Below, one piece after another: positions 1-8,253 of a stretch of 34,335 nucleotides of DNA. The notes beneath the pieces were generated by a model that was not told where the DNA came from, ran no database searches, and saw nothing but the letters and a program-made list of their open reading frames with translations. The position numbers were made by a program, and so were the translations under genes. The DNA is from an uncultured Marvinbryantia sp. (lineage in GTDB: Bacteria > Bacillota > Clostridia > Lachnospirales > Lachnospiraceae), in NCBI RefSeq assembly GCF_905201705.1, contig NZ_CAJKOX010000042.1, forward strand, positions 1-34,335. The letters are read 5' to 3'. Every line of letters begins with the position of its first letter. Position 1 is the stretch's first letter.

Positions 1-11
1 CTTTTTATCAA

Positions 12-67
12 CCACCTTTCTTGGAATTCCCTATATTTGAATTATACAGGAAGCTCCATTCTGTCAA
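12..67 (-). promoter_or_regulatory. Candidate promoter and ribosome binding site for a gene leaving the left edge
   Basis: On the minus strand TTGACA (62-67) and TATAAT (41-46) are separated by 15 bp, and a Shine-Dalgarno-like AAAGGTGG lies at 12-19. This places a start codon at or just beyond the window edge. The hexamers match the consensus perfectly, but the 15-bp spacer is shorter than the usual 17, so the promoter call is tentative. The gene itself is outside the window. Confidence 0.4.
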
Positions 68-140
68 ATGAACAATAAAATTTGCTTTTCCTCAATACAT
101 CGCTTCAACATCAGCCAATTTATGATTTCTAACTATTTCA

Positions 141-302
141 CTAATGTACTTTATACCCGGATTCTATATACAAATGAATCAATTCCCACATTTCTTTGCG
201 GCTGGACGATTTTACTTCCTCATAATTGGGATACGCATGAAAACACAGGCTTTTCTTGCTTTTTGACACCCAAAATTCAAGTTGCTCCCTCTTCTGGTCC
301 AT
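141..302 (-). CDS. Small hypothetical protein (53 aa)
   Basis: A 53-codon ATG-to-TAG ORF begins one base after the stop of the flavodoxin-like lipoprotein gene. A Shine-Dalgarno AGAGGTG lies about 11 nt upstream, inside the end of that gene, which suggests translational coupling. The product is soluble and mixed-charge, rich in Lys, Glu and aromatics, with no signal peptide or membrane segment (it begins MDQKREQLEFWVSKSKKS). I do not recognise the family with confidence. It is below usual gene-caller cut-offs, but its composition looks coding, and the surrounding frames contain stops. Confidence 0.5.
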   Translation of the reverse strand: MDQKREQLEFWVSKSKKSLCFHAYPNYEEVKSSSRKEMWELIHLYIESGYKVH

Positions 303-303
303 A

Positions 304-1488
304 CTAATCAGCGCACCTCTCTATGGTCACTTCCGTATAACTGTCCAGATTTTCCAGATATTCTCCGCCTGTTTCTATCCTTCCCAGCGGAATAAGCTGT
401 GGAGAGTTGCGGAAATCCTGATAGAAAAACGCAAGGTTCCCCCAGGGGGCGTAATAGGTCAGATCCCCTGCCTGCGGCGTACACTCTCCCGGCGCATTGC
501 TTAAATCCAGTTCTGAATCCAGATAACTGATTTTTTCCGTACCATTATAGTCCTCAAATCCAATCGTCATTGGCAACCGCTCCAACAAATCATCACTGGC
601 TGAATTTTCATACAGCTCGACAATCATTTCTCCCTCATCCAGAACAAGTCTGATTTTTCTGCTGTCTTCCATTTCTGTTTCCTCCGTATTCTGTGCTGCG
701 GGTAATTCTATCCCCAGGCTGTCAATCCAGTTATCTATTTCCGCCTGCGCTGTATCCATATCCCCACGGTATATACCAATCGGTTCCAATACTTCCGCCG
801 AATCCGGAAGTGCTTCTGTAATATCCCTTACGCCTGCTGCAATTCCCCCGGTTCCATGAGCACAAAACGGTATGACGGTTTTCCCCGAAAAATCATATTC
901 CTCAATAAAGGAAAATACTGCCATCGGTGCAGTATACCACCAGTTAGGGAAGCCCAGAAAAACAACATCGTAATCATCCATATTGTCAACATGCTCTGCC
1001 AGCTCCGGACGGGCATTCTCCGCTTTTTCGTCAGAAACTCTGTCCATACACGCATCATAATCACTGGGATAAGGTTCCGCAGCAACGATGGAAAACAAAT
1101 CCCCGCCGACACACTGCTGTATCCACTCCGCTATCTGCGCAGTGTTCCCGGGCGGAAGTACACTGGCGGAAGAGGTTGCGTCCACCCCGCTATAGTCCGC
1201 CGTATCCCCGACAGATTCATAATGGGAAAGCGCAGACTGGATTGCCGCTTCCTCATCCTCCACTACCGTATTGTCCGCCCACGTAAAATAAGCAATCAGA
1301 ATATTCCCCTGATCTGTTCCTGCATCGGTCTGGTTTTCTTCCTCCTCCGCTGTTACCGGACGGGTGTTTTCTTCTCCGCCAAAGGCAGAAAGCTCCGTTT
1401 CATTTTCCGCCCCTTCTGTCTTAGCGCCGCAGGCTGCGAGGGAAAAAAGCATACCTGCCATACAAACCATTGCAACAAATTTTTTCAC
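304..1488 (-). CDS. Lipoprotein with flavodoxin and cyclophilin-like domains
   Basis: The N-terminus is a lipoprotein signal peptide: Lys residues, a hydrophobic stretch, then the lipobox LAAC with the acylated Cys near residue 20. After an acidic Glu-rich linker comes a flavodoxin-type FMN-binding domain (begins NILIAYFTWADN; later VVFLGFPNWWYTAPM and FCAHGTGG), then a C-terminal cyclophilin-like domain (begins RKIRLVLDEGEMIVELY; contains FEDYNGTEKI and YYAPWGNLAFFY). The product should sit on the outer face of the membrane and carry out flavin-dependent electron transfer; its substrate is unknown. I place the start at GTG 1488 because AAAGAGGTGA lies 5 nt upstream; a GTG three codons earlier (1497) overlaps that Shine-Dalgarno. 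It is the last large gene of the redox cluster. Confidence 0.85.
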   Translation of the reverse strand: MKKFVAMVCMAGMLFSLAACGAKTEGAENETELSAFGGEENTRPVTAEEEENQTDAGTDQGNILIAYFTWADNTVVEDEEAAIQSALSHYESVGDTADYSGVDATSSASVLPPGNTAQIAEWIQQCVGGDLFSIVAAEPYPSDYDACMDRVSDEKAENARPELAEHVDNMDDYDVVFLGFPNWWYTAPMAVFSFIEEYDFSGKTVIPFCAHGTGGIAAGVRDITEALPDSAEVLEPIGIYRGDMDTAQAEIDNWIDSLGIELPAAQNTEETEMEDSRKIRLVLDEGEMIVELYENSASDDLLERLPMTIGFEDYNGTEKISYLDSELDLSNAPGECTPQAGDLTYYAPWGNLAFFYQDFRNSPQLIPLGRIETGGEYLENLDSYTEVTIERCAD

Positions 1489-1524
1489 TTCTGTCACCTC
1501 TTTGAATTTATTTATGCCATATCA

Positions 1525-2529
1525 TTATTTCTTTTCATCCAGCAGCATCACCCCGTCTGCAGGATTATGGTCAATCGCCCCTACAATGCGGTGCGGAAGA
1601 TAAGGTTCTTCCAGATAAGCAATATCCTCCGCAGTCAGTTTTACTGCAAGCGCATCCGCAGCATCGTCAAAATGGCTCGCTTTCGTTGCGCCGATAATCG
1701 GAGCGGCAACGCCCTTCGCCCAATGCCATGCAAGAGCAATCTGCTGCATCTTTACCCCGTAATGCCCGGCAAGCTCCTGTACACGCCTGACAATCTGCAT
1801 ATCCTGTTCCTCAGTACGGTCATATTTTCCCATAGCAACCCGGTCTGTCCTGCTGCGCAATGTATCCGTATTCCATTCCGGGCGGGTCAGATGTCCTGCT
1901 GCCAGCGGACTGTAAGGCATCAGTGATACTCCCATCTGCCTGCACACCGGAATCAGTTCTCTCTCATCCTCACGGTAAAGAAGGTTATAATGATTTTCCA
2001 TCGCCTGGAACTGCGCCCAGCCATGATCACGGGCGGCAAGCTGCATATTATAAAACTGATAACCGTACATAGCGGATGCCCCCAACGCCCGCACCTTGCC
2101 GCAAAGAACCAGGTCATCCAGCGCTTCCATCGTTTCCTCCACAGGCGTTTCATAATCAAACCGGTGAATGATATATAAATCCAGATAGTCTGTCCTCAGA
2201 CGCTTCAGCGTTCCGTCAATCTCCCTGTGGATTGCCTCAGAGGACAGCCTGCCGGGATTAAAATAAACCTTTGAAGCAATCACCACCTTGTCACGGGCAA
2301 TATTCTTTTTCAACGCTCGCCCAAGATATTCCTCACTGGTTCCGCCAGAATAGCCATTCGCCGTATCAAAAAAATTGATCCCAAGGGAAAGTGCGTGTTT
2401 TACAATCTCCTCTGTCCCTGCTTCATCCAGCGTCCAGTCGTGCATGGTTCCGGCTTTGCCGAAACTCATGCAGCCAACACACAATTTCGAGATCTGAATA
2501 TCTGTCTTTCCTATAGTTGTGTATTCCAT
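1525..2529 (-). CDS. Aldo/keto reductase (cytoplasmic, 334 aa)
   Basis: NAD(P)H-dependent oxidoreductase of the aldo/keto reductase superfamily with a TIM-barrel fold. The catalytic tetrad is visible: Asp55 and Tyr60 (FDTANGY), Lys87 (IASKV) and His122 (LDLYIIHR). The C-terminal cofactor-binding segment includes PIIGATKASH. The start is ATG 2529, where AAAGGGGTAACAAG supplies the Shine-Dalgarno. The open frame continues about 34 codons further upstream, but that stretch overlaps the preceding TraX-like gene and is unlikely to be translated. It is one of three divergent AKRs in this cluster. Substrate is unknown; small aldehydes, ketones or quinones are plausible. Confidence 0.9.
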   Translation of the reverse strand: MEYTTIGKTDIQISKLCVGCMSFGKAGTMHDWTLDEAGTEEIVKHALSLGINFFDTANGYSGGTSEEYLGRALKKNIARDKVVIASKVYFNPGRLSSEAIHREIDGTLKRLRTDYLDLYIIHRFDYETPVEETMEALDDLVLCGKVRALGASAMYGYQFYNMQLAARDHGWAQFQAMENHYNLLYREDERELIPVCRQMGVSLMPYSPLAAGHLTRPEWNTDTLRSRTDRVAMGKYDRTEEQDMQIVRRVQELAGHYGVKMQQIALAWHWAKGVAAPIIGATKASHFDDAADALAVKLTAEDIAYLEEPYLPHRIVGAIDHNPADGVMLLDEKK

Positions 2530-2567
2530 CTTGTTACCCCTTTCTTTTTGTCGATTATATCGGATTC

Positions 2568-3314
2568 CTATGCCTGCTGCATCACAAATAAAAGTACAAG
2601 ATGCAGCGGATAAAACCAGTAATATCCCCACTTTATCATTTTGCTTTTTCTTCCCATTTCCCCGTTATACATGAGAAAAAACGGGATTGCCAGAAAAACT
2701 CCCAACCGGCAGTATAACGGCGTATCCACCTGGTACACAGCCAACTGCAGCAGATAACCGCATGCTACTACGGTAAATGAGAGTATTTGCATTCGGATAT
2801 TCTTATGAAAAATCCCAAAACCCAGAATCCAGAAAACCGCAATATAATTCCAGTCAGCGGAATACGCCAGCAAGCAGCAGACGGTAATAATCAGGCATTT
2901 TAAACCTTTCGGAAGCCCTTCTTTCTGATATGCAGAAAGCGCAATCAATCCCATGAGCAGAGAAACCATAACGTCTGTTGATTCCCATACGGCAAAAATA
3001 TTATGCCCAAAACAAAGGTTGTAAGGAATATGGGATATGACGGCAAACAGTAACAGCCTTCTTATATACCGTTTCAAATCCGATGTATAATGGTAACCTT
3101 CAGCAATAAAAAAACACATAATGGGCGATGCGATCCTTCCTGCCATACGGATATACCAGAACCCTGTTGAATTTGCCGGCCAAAATACGGTTGCCCAGTG
3201 ATCCAATGCCATAGCGCACACTGCAATCAATTTTAATGAATTTGCATTCAAGGATACCCTGTACTGTACCGTTTCCAATTTTGTAAACTCTGCCATTTCA
3301 TACATTGCATTCAT
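2568..3314 (-). CDS. TraX-like multi-pass membrane protein
   Basis: A 248-residue integral membrane protein with about seven hydrophobic segments. It opens with the pattern typical of the TraX family (NSLKLIAVCAMALDHWATVF, then RMAGRIASPIMCFFIAEGYHYT), including the conserved MxxDH-like Asp-His and the Arg/Glu-Gly residues between the first helices. TraX was named for acetylation of F pilin, but most chromosomal homologues in Firmicutes are uncharacterised and are thought to be membrane acyltransferases. The ribosome binding site is weak, so a start at a nearby downstream ATG (MYEMAEF) is possible. It sits inside the redox cluster on the same strand, with no obvious mechanistic link. Confidence 0.8.
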   Translation of the reverse strand: MNAMYEMAEFTKLETVQYRVSLNANSLKLIAVCAMALDHWATVFWPANSTGFWYIRMAGRIASPIMCFFIAEGYHYTSDLKRYIRRLLLFAVISHIPYNLCFGHNIFAVWESTDVMVSLLMGLIALSAYQKEGLPKGLKCLIITVCCLLAYSADWNYIAVFWILGFGIFHKNIRMQILSFTVVACGYLLQLAVYQVDTPLYCRLGVFLAIPFFLMYNGEMGRKSKMIKWGYYWFYPLHLVLLFVMQQA

Positions 3315-3372
3315 TTGTCAATCTGTCTCTTTCCATTTTCTTCTATTTTCAAAAGTGTGGCTTGAAACCTTC

Positions 3373-4374
3373 CTAATACCAGTCGTGCTTTTCTCCCCTG
3401 TCAAGCGCACGAATCTGCTCCATCTCATCATCTGTCAAAGCGAAGTGATACAGTTCCGTATTTTCCCGAATGTGATCCGGATTACTGGAACCTGGGATTA
3501 CCACAACGCCTTTCTGCAGATTCCAACGCAGAATTACCTGTGCGGAAGATACATTATGATTCGCTGCGATTTTTGTAATTACCGGATCGCCCAGCAATTC
3601 AGCGGTATGTCCCCTGCCTCCCAACGGATACCACCCCTGCATTACAATCCCCATATTCTGAACAAATGGAATAACCTCATTTTCCTGATAGTAGGGATGA
3701 ATCTCGTTTTGTACGAGCGCAGGCACTATGTCCACCTGGGGGATGAAATCGGTCAGCTCCTCTATATACCAATTAGATAACCCAATGGAACGGATTTTCC
3801 CTTCCTCCACAAACTGCTCCATCACTTTATAGGCTTTTACATCGTTGTCATCCGGATGATGCAGAAGCATCATATCCACATACCCAATATCCAGCCTGTC
3901 CAGACACGCCTGAATAGATCGCTCCGGATTTTCCATTTCACTGCCGGGATAAATTTTTGTAATTACAAAAACGTCCTCCCGCTGCATAATGCCTTCGCTG
4001 ATCGATTCCCGTATCGCCTGCCCTACCGCCTCCTCATTGCCATATGCAGAAGCAGTATCAATCAGGCATACTCCATTAGCCAGGGCGGTTTTTACCGAAT
4101 CAACACATTCGTCCCCCTGAAGGCTATAAGTTCCCAATCCATTGATAGGCATTTCATAACCGCTGTTAAGCGTCACTGTCTTTGTATCAAAATCAAACTC
4201 TGCTTTCATATTGTCCTGGTCATCTGCGAATAATCTTTCTTCTTTTTCCTGTGAACCTCCCGCTTTTTGTTCACTGCTGTCTTTCATCTCGTCTGCGCTT
4301 ATTCTATCTTTTCCATATATAGCCAGACCAAACAGTAACAATACAGCAAGTACCGTTCCAAATATTTTCTTCAT
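3373..4374 (-). CDS. Aldo/keto reductase with N-terminal signal or membrane anchor
   Basis: Residues 1-20 form a signal-like segment (MKKIFGTVLAVLLLFGLAIY), followed by about 45 charged, linker-like residues, then a complete AKR barrel. The tetrad is present: Asp106 and Tyr111 (LIDTASAY), Lys140 (VITKIY), His172 (MMLLHHPDD). The segment has no lipobox Cys, so the protein is either cleaved and secreted or stays anchored by an uncleaved helix. GGAGG lies 7 nt upstream of the ATG. A reductase needing NAD(P)H outside the cytoplasm is odd, because nicotinamide cofactors are normally cytosolic. It is adjacent to the FMN reductase and in the same operon direction as the flavodoxin lipoprotein, so an extracytoplasmic redox role is possible. 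Confidence 0.88.
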   Translation of the reverse strand: MKKIFGTVLAVLLLFGLAIYGKDRISADEMKDSSEQKAGGSQEKEERLFADDQDNMKAEFDFDTKTVTLNSGYEMPINGLGTYSLQGDECVDSVKTALANGVCLIDTASAYGNEEAVGQAIRESISEGIMQREDVFVITKIYPGSEMENPERSIQACLDRLDIGYVDMMLLHHPDDNDVKAYKVMEQFVEEGKIRSIGLSNWYIEELTDFIPQVDIVPALVQNEIHPYYQENEVIPFVQNMGIVMQGWYPLGGRGHTAELLGDPVITKIAANHNVSSAQVILRWNLQKGVVVIPGSSNPDHIRENTELYHFALTDDEMEQIRALDRGEKHDWY

Positions 4375-4404
4375 TATCCAACCTCCCCGCTGTACAGCCT
4401 TCCC

Positions 4405-4941
4405 TTACAGTAACTTTCTTCCCAGCTCATATGCCTTTTCCGGAAATTCTGACTGCTGTGTCATAAAAGGCGTCCCGCAGCCTCTTCCGGAGATGATTCC
4501 CATATCCTGCAGGTTCAGATACCTGACCAGTGTTTTATAATGTTCTTCCAGTGCGTCAAATGTCCATCCATCGTTATTCCATGCTGCTGCAAGCAATGCT
4601 GATTTCATATGCTTTCTTTGTATGCTTCCGTTAAAAGCACAAAACCTGTCAATCAGAATTTTAAGCTGTGCGGACATTCCATAATAGTAGAGCGGTGTGA
4701 CAAATACAAGCATATCGGCGCTCAGTATCTCCTTTTTTATCCATTCCATATCATCCTTCTGCACACATGGACCATCGTATCCGCAGGCAATGCACCCTTT
4801 GCATGGGTTGATATGACAGTGTGCGGCATCAATGATAACCACTTCATTTCCTGCTTCCTTTGCGCCTTTTGCAAATCTTTCCGCAAGCATATTTGACGAC
4901 CCTCTTTTATTCGGGCTTCCTTCCAATATTACAATCTTCAT
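4405..4941 (-). CDS. NAD(P)H-dependent FMN reductase / flavodoxin-like, cysteine-rich
   Basis: A 178-residue flavodoxin-fold oxidoreductase. The FMN phosphate loop is at the N-terminus (LEGSPNKRGSS), and the second flavin-contact region reads VFVTPLYYYGMSAQLKILIDR. Residues 42-59 hold five cysteines (C42, C47, C50, C53, C59; core CKGCIACGYDGPC), as in the iron-sulfur-flavoprotein or multimeric flavodoxin WrbA-like families, where this loop can bind a 4Fe-4S cluster. It would reduce FMN or quinones in the cytoplasm, or pass electrons onward. It lies between two AKR genes with short gaps, consistent with co-transcription. Confidence 0.85.
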   Translation of the reverse strand: MKIVILEGSPNKRGSSNMLAERFAKGAKEAGNEVVIIDAAHCHINPCKGCIACGYDGPCVQKDDMEWIKKEILSADMLVFVTPLYYYGMSAQLKILIDRFCAFNGSIQRKHMKSALLAAAWNNDGWTFDALEEHYKTLVRYLNLQDMGIISGRGCGTPFMTQQSEFPEKAYELGRKLL

Positions 4942-4964
4942 TTCCTTCCCCTTCTGTTACAGGT

Positions 4965-5894
4965 TTACTCCATTATCTTTTCCCAATACCGGACACTTAA
5001 AAGTTCCAGCTTATCTGCAGCATTTTCCATACAGAAGATTTCTTTTTCCGTAAGTTTTATCTTCTCCGCCTTTACCACATCGGTTACATGGGAAGTTTTT
5101 GTCACTCCGACAATAGGAAGTGTCCCTTTTGCCATAGCCCATGCAATCGCAATTTGGGCGGTACTTGCATCATGGGCAGCGCCGATCTCTCCCATCACAT
5201 CCGTCAGTTTCTTTATTTCCGGCATGATCGGATTATATACCTTTCCACGTTCACTCTCCTCCGGAAATGGATGCGCTTCATCATATTTTCCGGACAATGC
5301 CCCCTGCTCAAGTACCATGTACGCATAAAAAGTGATTCCCTTTTTATGGCAGTAATCTAGAATCCCGCTTTTTTCAGAAGAGCGGTTTAATAAGCTGTAA
5401 TGATTCTGTACGGCGGATATTTTAAGACCTTCTTTTTCCAGAATTTCTTCTGCCCGTTTCAGCTCCGCAAGATTGTGGTTAGACACTCCGATTTCTTTGA
5501 TCTGCCCGCTTTTTGCAAGCGGAATCAGCATAGGCGTATATTTCTCAACGTCCATCGGATTGTGAATCCAATATATATCAATGACATCAGTATGCAGGCG
5601 TTCCTTACTGCCATTGAGCATATTCTGCATGGCCATTGGCGTACCATCCTCAATCTGCGGTGTGAATTTTGTAGAAAGAATCAATTTCTTCCGTTCCGTA
5701 TCCTTTGTCAGTTCTCCCAGAATGTTTTCAGATACGCCCATCCCATAAACAACTGCCGTATCCCACAGATTCAGTCCATTATCCATTGCTGCCTCATATA
5801 CTTTCTTTAAGTCTGATGCAGTGTAATGGTTCCCGAATGTCCCATCATTGCCCCATGCCCAGGCTCCCAATGCCGCTTTCGGTAAATACTTCAT
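4965..5894 (-). CDS. Aldo/keto reductase (cytoplasmic, 309 aa)
   Basis: Third AKR of the cluster. Tetrad residues: Asp45 and Tyr50 (LWDTAVVY), Lys76 (LSTKF), His111 (DIYWIHNP). The C-terminal part has the usual cofactor-binding signature (IVGVTKTSHV). The ATG is 3 nt downstream of the flavin reductase stop, and its Shine-Dalgarno GAGGAGG is formed by that gene's last Glu codons, so the two are translationally linked. It is clearly divergent from the other two AKRs here, so the cluster is not a recent tandem duplication. Substrate unknown. Confidence 0.9.
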   Translation of the reverse strand: MKYLPKAALGAWAWGNDGTFGNHYTASDLKKVYEAAMDNGLNLWDTAVVYGMGVSENILGELTKDTERKKLILSTKFTPQIEDGTPMAMQNMLNGSKERLHTDVIDIYWIHNPMDVEKYTPMLIPLAKSGQIKEIGVSNHNLAELKRAEEILEKEGLKISAVQNHYSLLNRSSEKSGILDYCHKKGITFYAYMVLEQGALSGKYDEAHPFPEESERGKVYNPIMPEIKKLTDVMGEIGAAHDASTAQIAIAWAMAKGTLPIVGVTKTSHVTDVVKAEKIKLTEKEIFCMENAADKLELLSVRYWEKIME

Positions 5895-5897
5895 AAA

Positions 5898-6473
5898 TCA
5901 TTCCTCCTCATCCGTCACGGTATTACTTTTGTTTTTTCCCCATCCCATGCAGTTTCCGATCACTTCTCCCGTTCTCAGGTATTCATAGGTTGGCATTTCA
6001 AAAAGTACCGGTTTCAAAACACGATAATCAATTTTTCCTTCATCTGTGAGAACCTCTTCATTCACATATGTATTTGTTATTCCACAGATAAAACTTTCAA
6101 ATCCCTCTGTACGGTAAACATCTTCTACAAAGCACTCCATAACAACAGGAGATTGTTCAATCATCGGTGTTCCTGTTTCTCCCATACAAAAATCAAACAG
6201 TCCCGATTTATCCGCTTTGGCTCCGCTGATACACCCGGCATAATCAGCAAGCGGTAGCAATGCTTCATCTACAATATTGATACTCAGCTTTTGGTTTTCC
6301 CGAATCCCTTTATTCGTATAATGGTTCTTTGCAAGGCTGACCATCACACGGTCATGTCCGATAATCCCTACATGCCCTGCCAGTACCCAGTTTGGCTTTC
6401 CTTCCACCATTGCCCCTACCACTACCAGCGGCGTGGGATACAGGCCAATGAGTGCTCCTATACTTTTCTTCAT
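5898..6473 (-). CDS. Flavin reductase family protein (FMN-binding split barrel)
   Basis: A 191-residue protein of the flavin reductase-like family. It starts MKKSIGALIGLYPTPLVVVG, with the typical PTP-[VL]-x-VVGA entry and then LAGHVGIIGHDRVMVSLAKNHYTN, where flavin is usually bound. A C-terminal VIGNCMGWGK is also common in clostridial members. These proteins use NAD(P)H to reduce FMN or FAD for partner enzymes, or bind FMN as electron carriers. I start it at ATG 6473; the frame is open 26 codons further upstream, but that part lies inside the MerR gene. The MerR stop (TGA) is one base before this ATG, so the two are probably co-translated. Confidence 0.85.
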   Translation of the reverse strand: MKKSIGALIGLYPTPLVVVGAMVEGKPNWVLAGHVGIIGHDRVMVSLAKNHYTNKGIRENQKLSINIVDEALLPLADYAGCISGAKADKSGLFDFCMGETGTPMIEQSPVVMECFVEDVYRTEGFESFICGITNTYVNEEVLTDEGKIDYRVLKPVLFEMPTYEYLRTGEVIGNCMGWGKNKSNTVTDEEE

Positions 6474-6474
6474 A

Positions 6475-6825
6475 TCATTCTTTTCCTTTCTGTGTTTTGT
6501 AGCGAAGATAGTCCAGATCTTCCAGCCGTTTTTCCTGGAAATGAATTTCATCCAATGTCTGATCCCGCTTCTGCTTCAGAATCCTCATTCTTTCAGCCGT
6601 TGTAACATCCCCACGAAGGTATAATTTCATATACTGTTCGATTTCCTTCTCCTGAAATCCTATATTGTGGAGTGTCATAATCATTCCAAGACGCTGCAGA
6701 TCCTCGTCATCATACTGCCAGTTCCCCATTACTTTTTTTACCTGATCGCACAGATTCCACTTTTCATATTCTTTCAGAATTTCCATTGGAATCTGGTACC
6801 GCTCGCTTGCTTCCTGAATTGTCAT
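6475..6825 (-). CDS. MerR-family transcriptional regulator (116 aa)
   Basis: The N-terminal ~70 residues form a winged helix of MerR type (MTIQEASERYQIPMEILKEY, then QYDDEDLQRLGMIMTLHNIG), followed by a coiled-coil dimerisation helix ending DLDYLRYKTQ. There is no long effector domain and no Cys metal site, so the signal is not evident. GGGGTGAT lies upstream of the ATG. It heads the run flavin reductase-AKR-FMN reductase-AKR and is probably its local regulator. It sits after the LysR terminator, so it needs its own promoter, in the short AT-rich stretch 6826-6863; I see no clear -35/-10 pair there. Confidence 0.82.
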   Translation of the reverse strand: MTIQEASERYQIPMEILKEYEKWNLCDQVKKVMGNWQYDDEDLQRLGMIMTLHNIGFQEKEIEQYMKLYLRGDVTTAERMRILKQKRDQTLDEIHFQEKRLEDLDYLRYKTQKGKE

Positions 6826-6863
6826 AGACGATTTATCACCCCTGTCTGTAAAATAATTTTATT

Positions 6864-6892
6864 AAAAAAATAGATGCCCTTCCGGACATCTA
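6864..6892 (-). terminator. Intrinsic terminator after the LysR gene
   Basis: On the minus strand the inverted repeat TAGATG...CATCTA (6871-6876 with 6887-6892) with extra internal GC pairs is followed directly by seven T residues (6864-6870). It follows the LysR stop by about 35 bp and separates the LysR transcript from the MerR-led operon. Confidence 0.8.
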
Positions 6893-6927
6893 CAATATAA
6901 CATTCTTCCTTTCTTCATGTCTAATAC

Positions 6928-7818
6928 CTATTCTAAATTTTCAGAAATGCTCATTTTGTATTTCTTTAAAAAATCAATAAATTTATATACCGCCTGCGAC
7001 GCAATCTGATTTTTCTTCCACACAATGACTGCCCCTGTTTCTACCGCAGGCGACAGCGGCACAAACCGCAGATTATCATACTCTATCCCAAGATGGAAAC
7101 AAACAGCGCAGCCTATCCCCCTCTCTACCATCACAGCAGCATTGTTAATCAGGTTATAGGTTCCCACTATCTGTATCTGGTCAAAATAATGGTCAAACCA
7201 GCTCGCCAGTTCGTTCTGAACCATCGGACGTTTTACCATGAGCAGGGGAACCTGCAGCAGATCCTCTGGTCTGATATACTTTTTATCTGCCAGCGCCGAA
7301 TCCTTCCGAACCAGTATTCCCCATCTTTCACGCCCATCCAAGCGGACAAAATTGTATTTTGATATGTCTACCGGTTCTGTCAAAAGTCCAATATCCAACA
7401 AGCCCTTATCCAGACGTTCCTTAATATCGTCTGCATTTGCCGTATAAAAATCATACGAAACCGCAGGGTATTCTTCCCGAAACAGTGAAAGAATCTCTGC
7501 CAATTCATGCACGCCTTTTGTCTCGCCGCTCCCGATCACAATCTCGCCGGATATACTTTCTTCTTTATGTTGAAATTCCTTTTCCGTTTTATCCGCCAGC
7601 GCAACAATCTCCTGCGCCCTTCTTTTTAAAAGCATACCATCTTCCGTTAAACGGATACTATGATTACTTCTCTGGAACAGTTTAACATCCAGTTCCTGCT
7701 CCAGTTGCTGAAGCTGGCGGGAAAGCGTTGGCTGCGTAATATGAAGCAGGTCTGCCGCTTTTGTAATGTTTTCTTCTCTGGCAGCCATTAAAAAATATCT
7801 TAACACTCTTATCTCCAT
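6928..7818 (-). CDS. LysR-family transcriptional regulator
   Basis: A 296-residue LysR-type regulator. The N-terminal HTH (residues 1-60) carries the family signature EENITKAADLLHITQPTLSR, followed by a linker helix and a substrate-binding domain (begins ISGEIVIGSGETKG). Length is normal. GAGGTGAT lies upstream of the ATG. It lies upstream of, and on the same strand as, the redox cluster. LysR proteins commonly activate neighbouring operons, so it is a candidate regulator of the AKR genes together with the MerR protein, but no LysR box could be confirmed. Confidence 0.92.
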   Translation of the reverse strand: MEIRVLRYFLMAAREENITKAADLLHITQPTLSRQLQQLEQELDVKLFQRSNHSIRLTEDGMLLKRRAQEIVALADKTEKEFQHKEESISGEIVIGSGETKGVHELAEILSLFREEYPAVSYDFYTANADDIKERLDKGLLDIGLLTEPVDISKYNFVRLDGRERWGILVRKDSALADKKYIRPEDLLQVPLLMVKRPMVQNELASWFDHYFDQIQIVGTYNLINNAAVMVERGIGCAVCFHLGIEYDNLRFVPLSPAVETGAVIVWKKNQIASQAVYKFIDFLKKYKMSISENLE

Positions 7819-7953
7819 GAACGTATCACCTCACTGTGTTAAATATATCATTGCCGCTTAAAAGAAACAATTACTTTTTCCCATTTATGTACTCTATCGT
7901 TTTTTTTGCAGAAAAACTTCTACACCTCGAAGAGCAAGATTCGCCGCGTATTA

Positions 7954-8164
7954 CAGAAACCCCATTCGGGGATTTCTGCATACCGACAATCTTGATGGGG
8001 ATTCCAGTCTACGCTCCGCTTCGGTCCGCGCTAAACGGACATCCACTGGATGTCCAGCGCCCCCATACCCTCGGATAATGCACATTTTATAAAAATGTGC
8101 AAGTTGGCTCCTGTTAAAAACAGTCGCAGCGTGATTCTATCTATCACGAAAATCTCATGATTTT
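7954..8164. repeat. Cluster of inverted repeats upstream of mobC (oriT-like region)
   Basis: The gene-free stretch 7819-8253 holds six hairpins in about 210 bp: CAGAAACCCC/GGGGATTTCTG (7954-7978); GCGCT, 4-nt bulge, GGACATCC-act-GGATGTCC, AGCGC (8028-8060); TGCACATTTT-ata-AAAATGTGCA (8079-8101); CTGTT-aaa-AACAG (8111-8123); CGTGAT/ATCACG (8130-8148); AAAATC-tcat-GATTTT (8149-8164). None has a terminator-type T-tract after a GC-rich stem. Stacked hairpins directly upstream of a relaxosome accessory gene are the usual layout of a transfer origin, so oriT plus the mobC promoter region is the best reading. I cannot identify a nic site. Confidence 0.5.
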
Positions 8165-8253
8165 GTTAAAAATATTTTTCTCTACTATCCATATGCTCTT
8201 CCCAATCGGCTTATATATGAATACAATTTTACGGAAAGGAAACATGAAATTTT

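Noticed and set aside
856..1926. 356-codon plus-strand open frame
   Set aside because: It runs antisense through two well-supported minus-strand genes (flavodoxin lipoprotein and AKR); composition is not protein-like and there is no ribosome site.
7836..8078. 80-codon plus-strand frame upstream of mobC
   Set aside because: It runs through several hairpins of the oriT-like region, has no Shine-Dalgarno and is Pro/Leu/His-rich without a family match.
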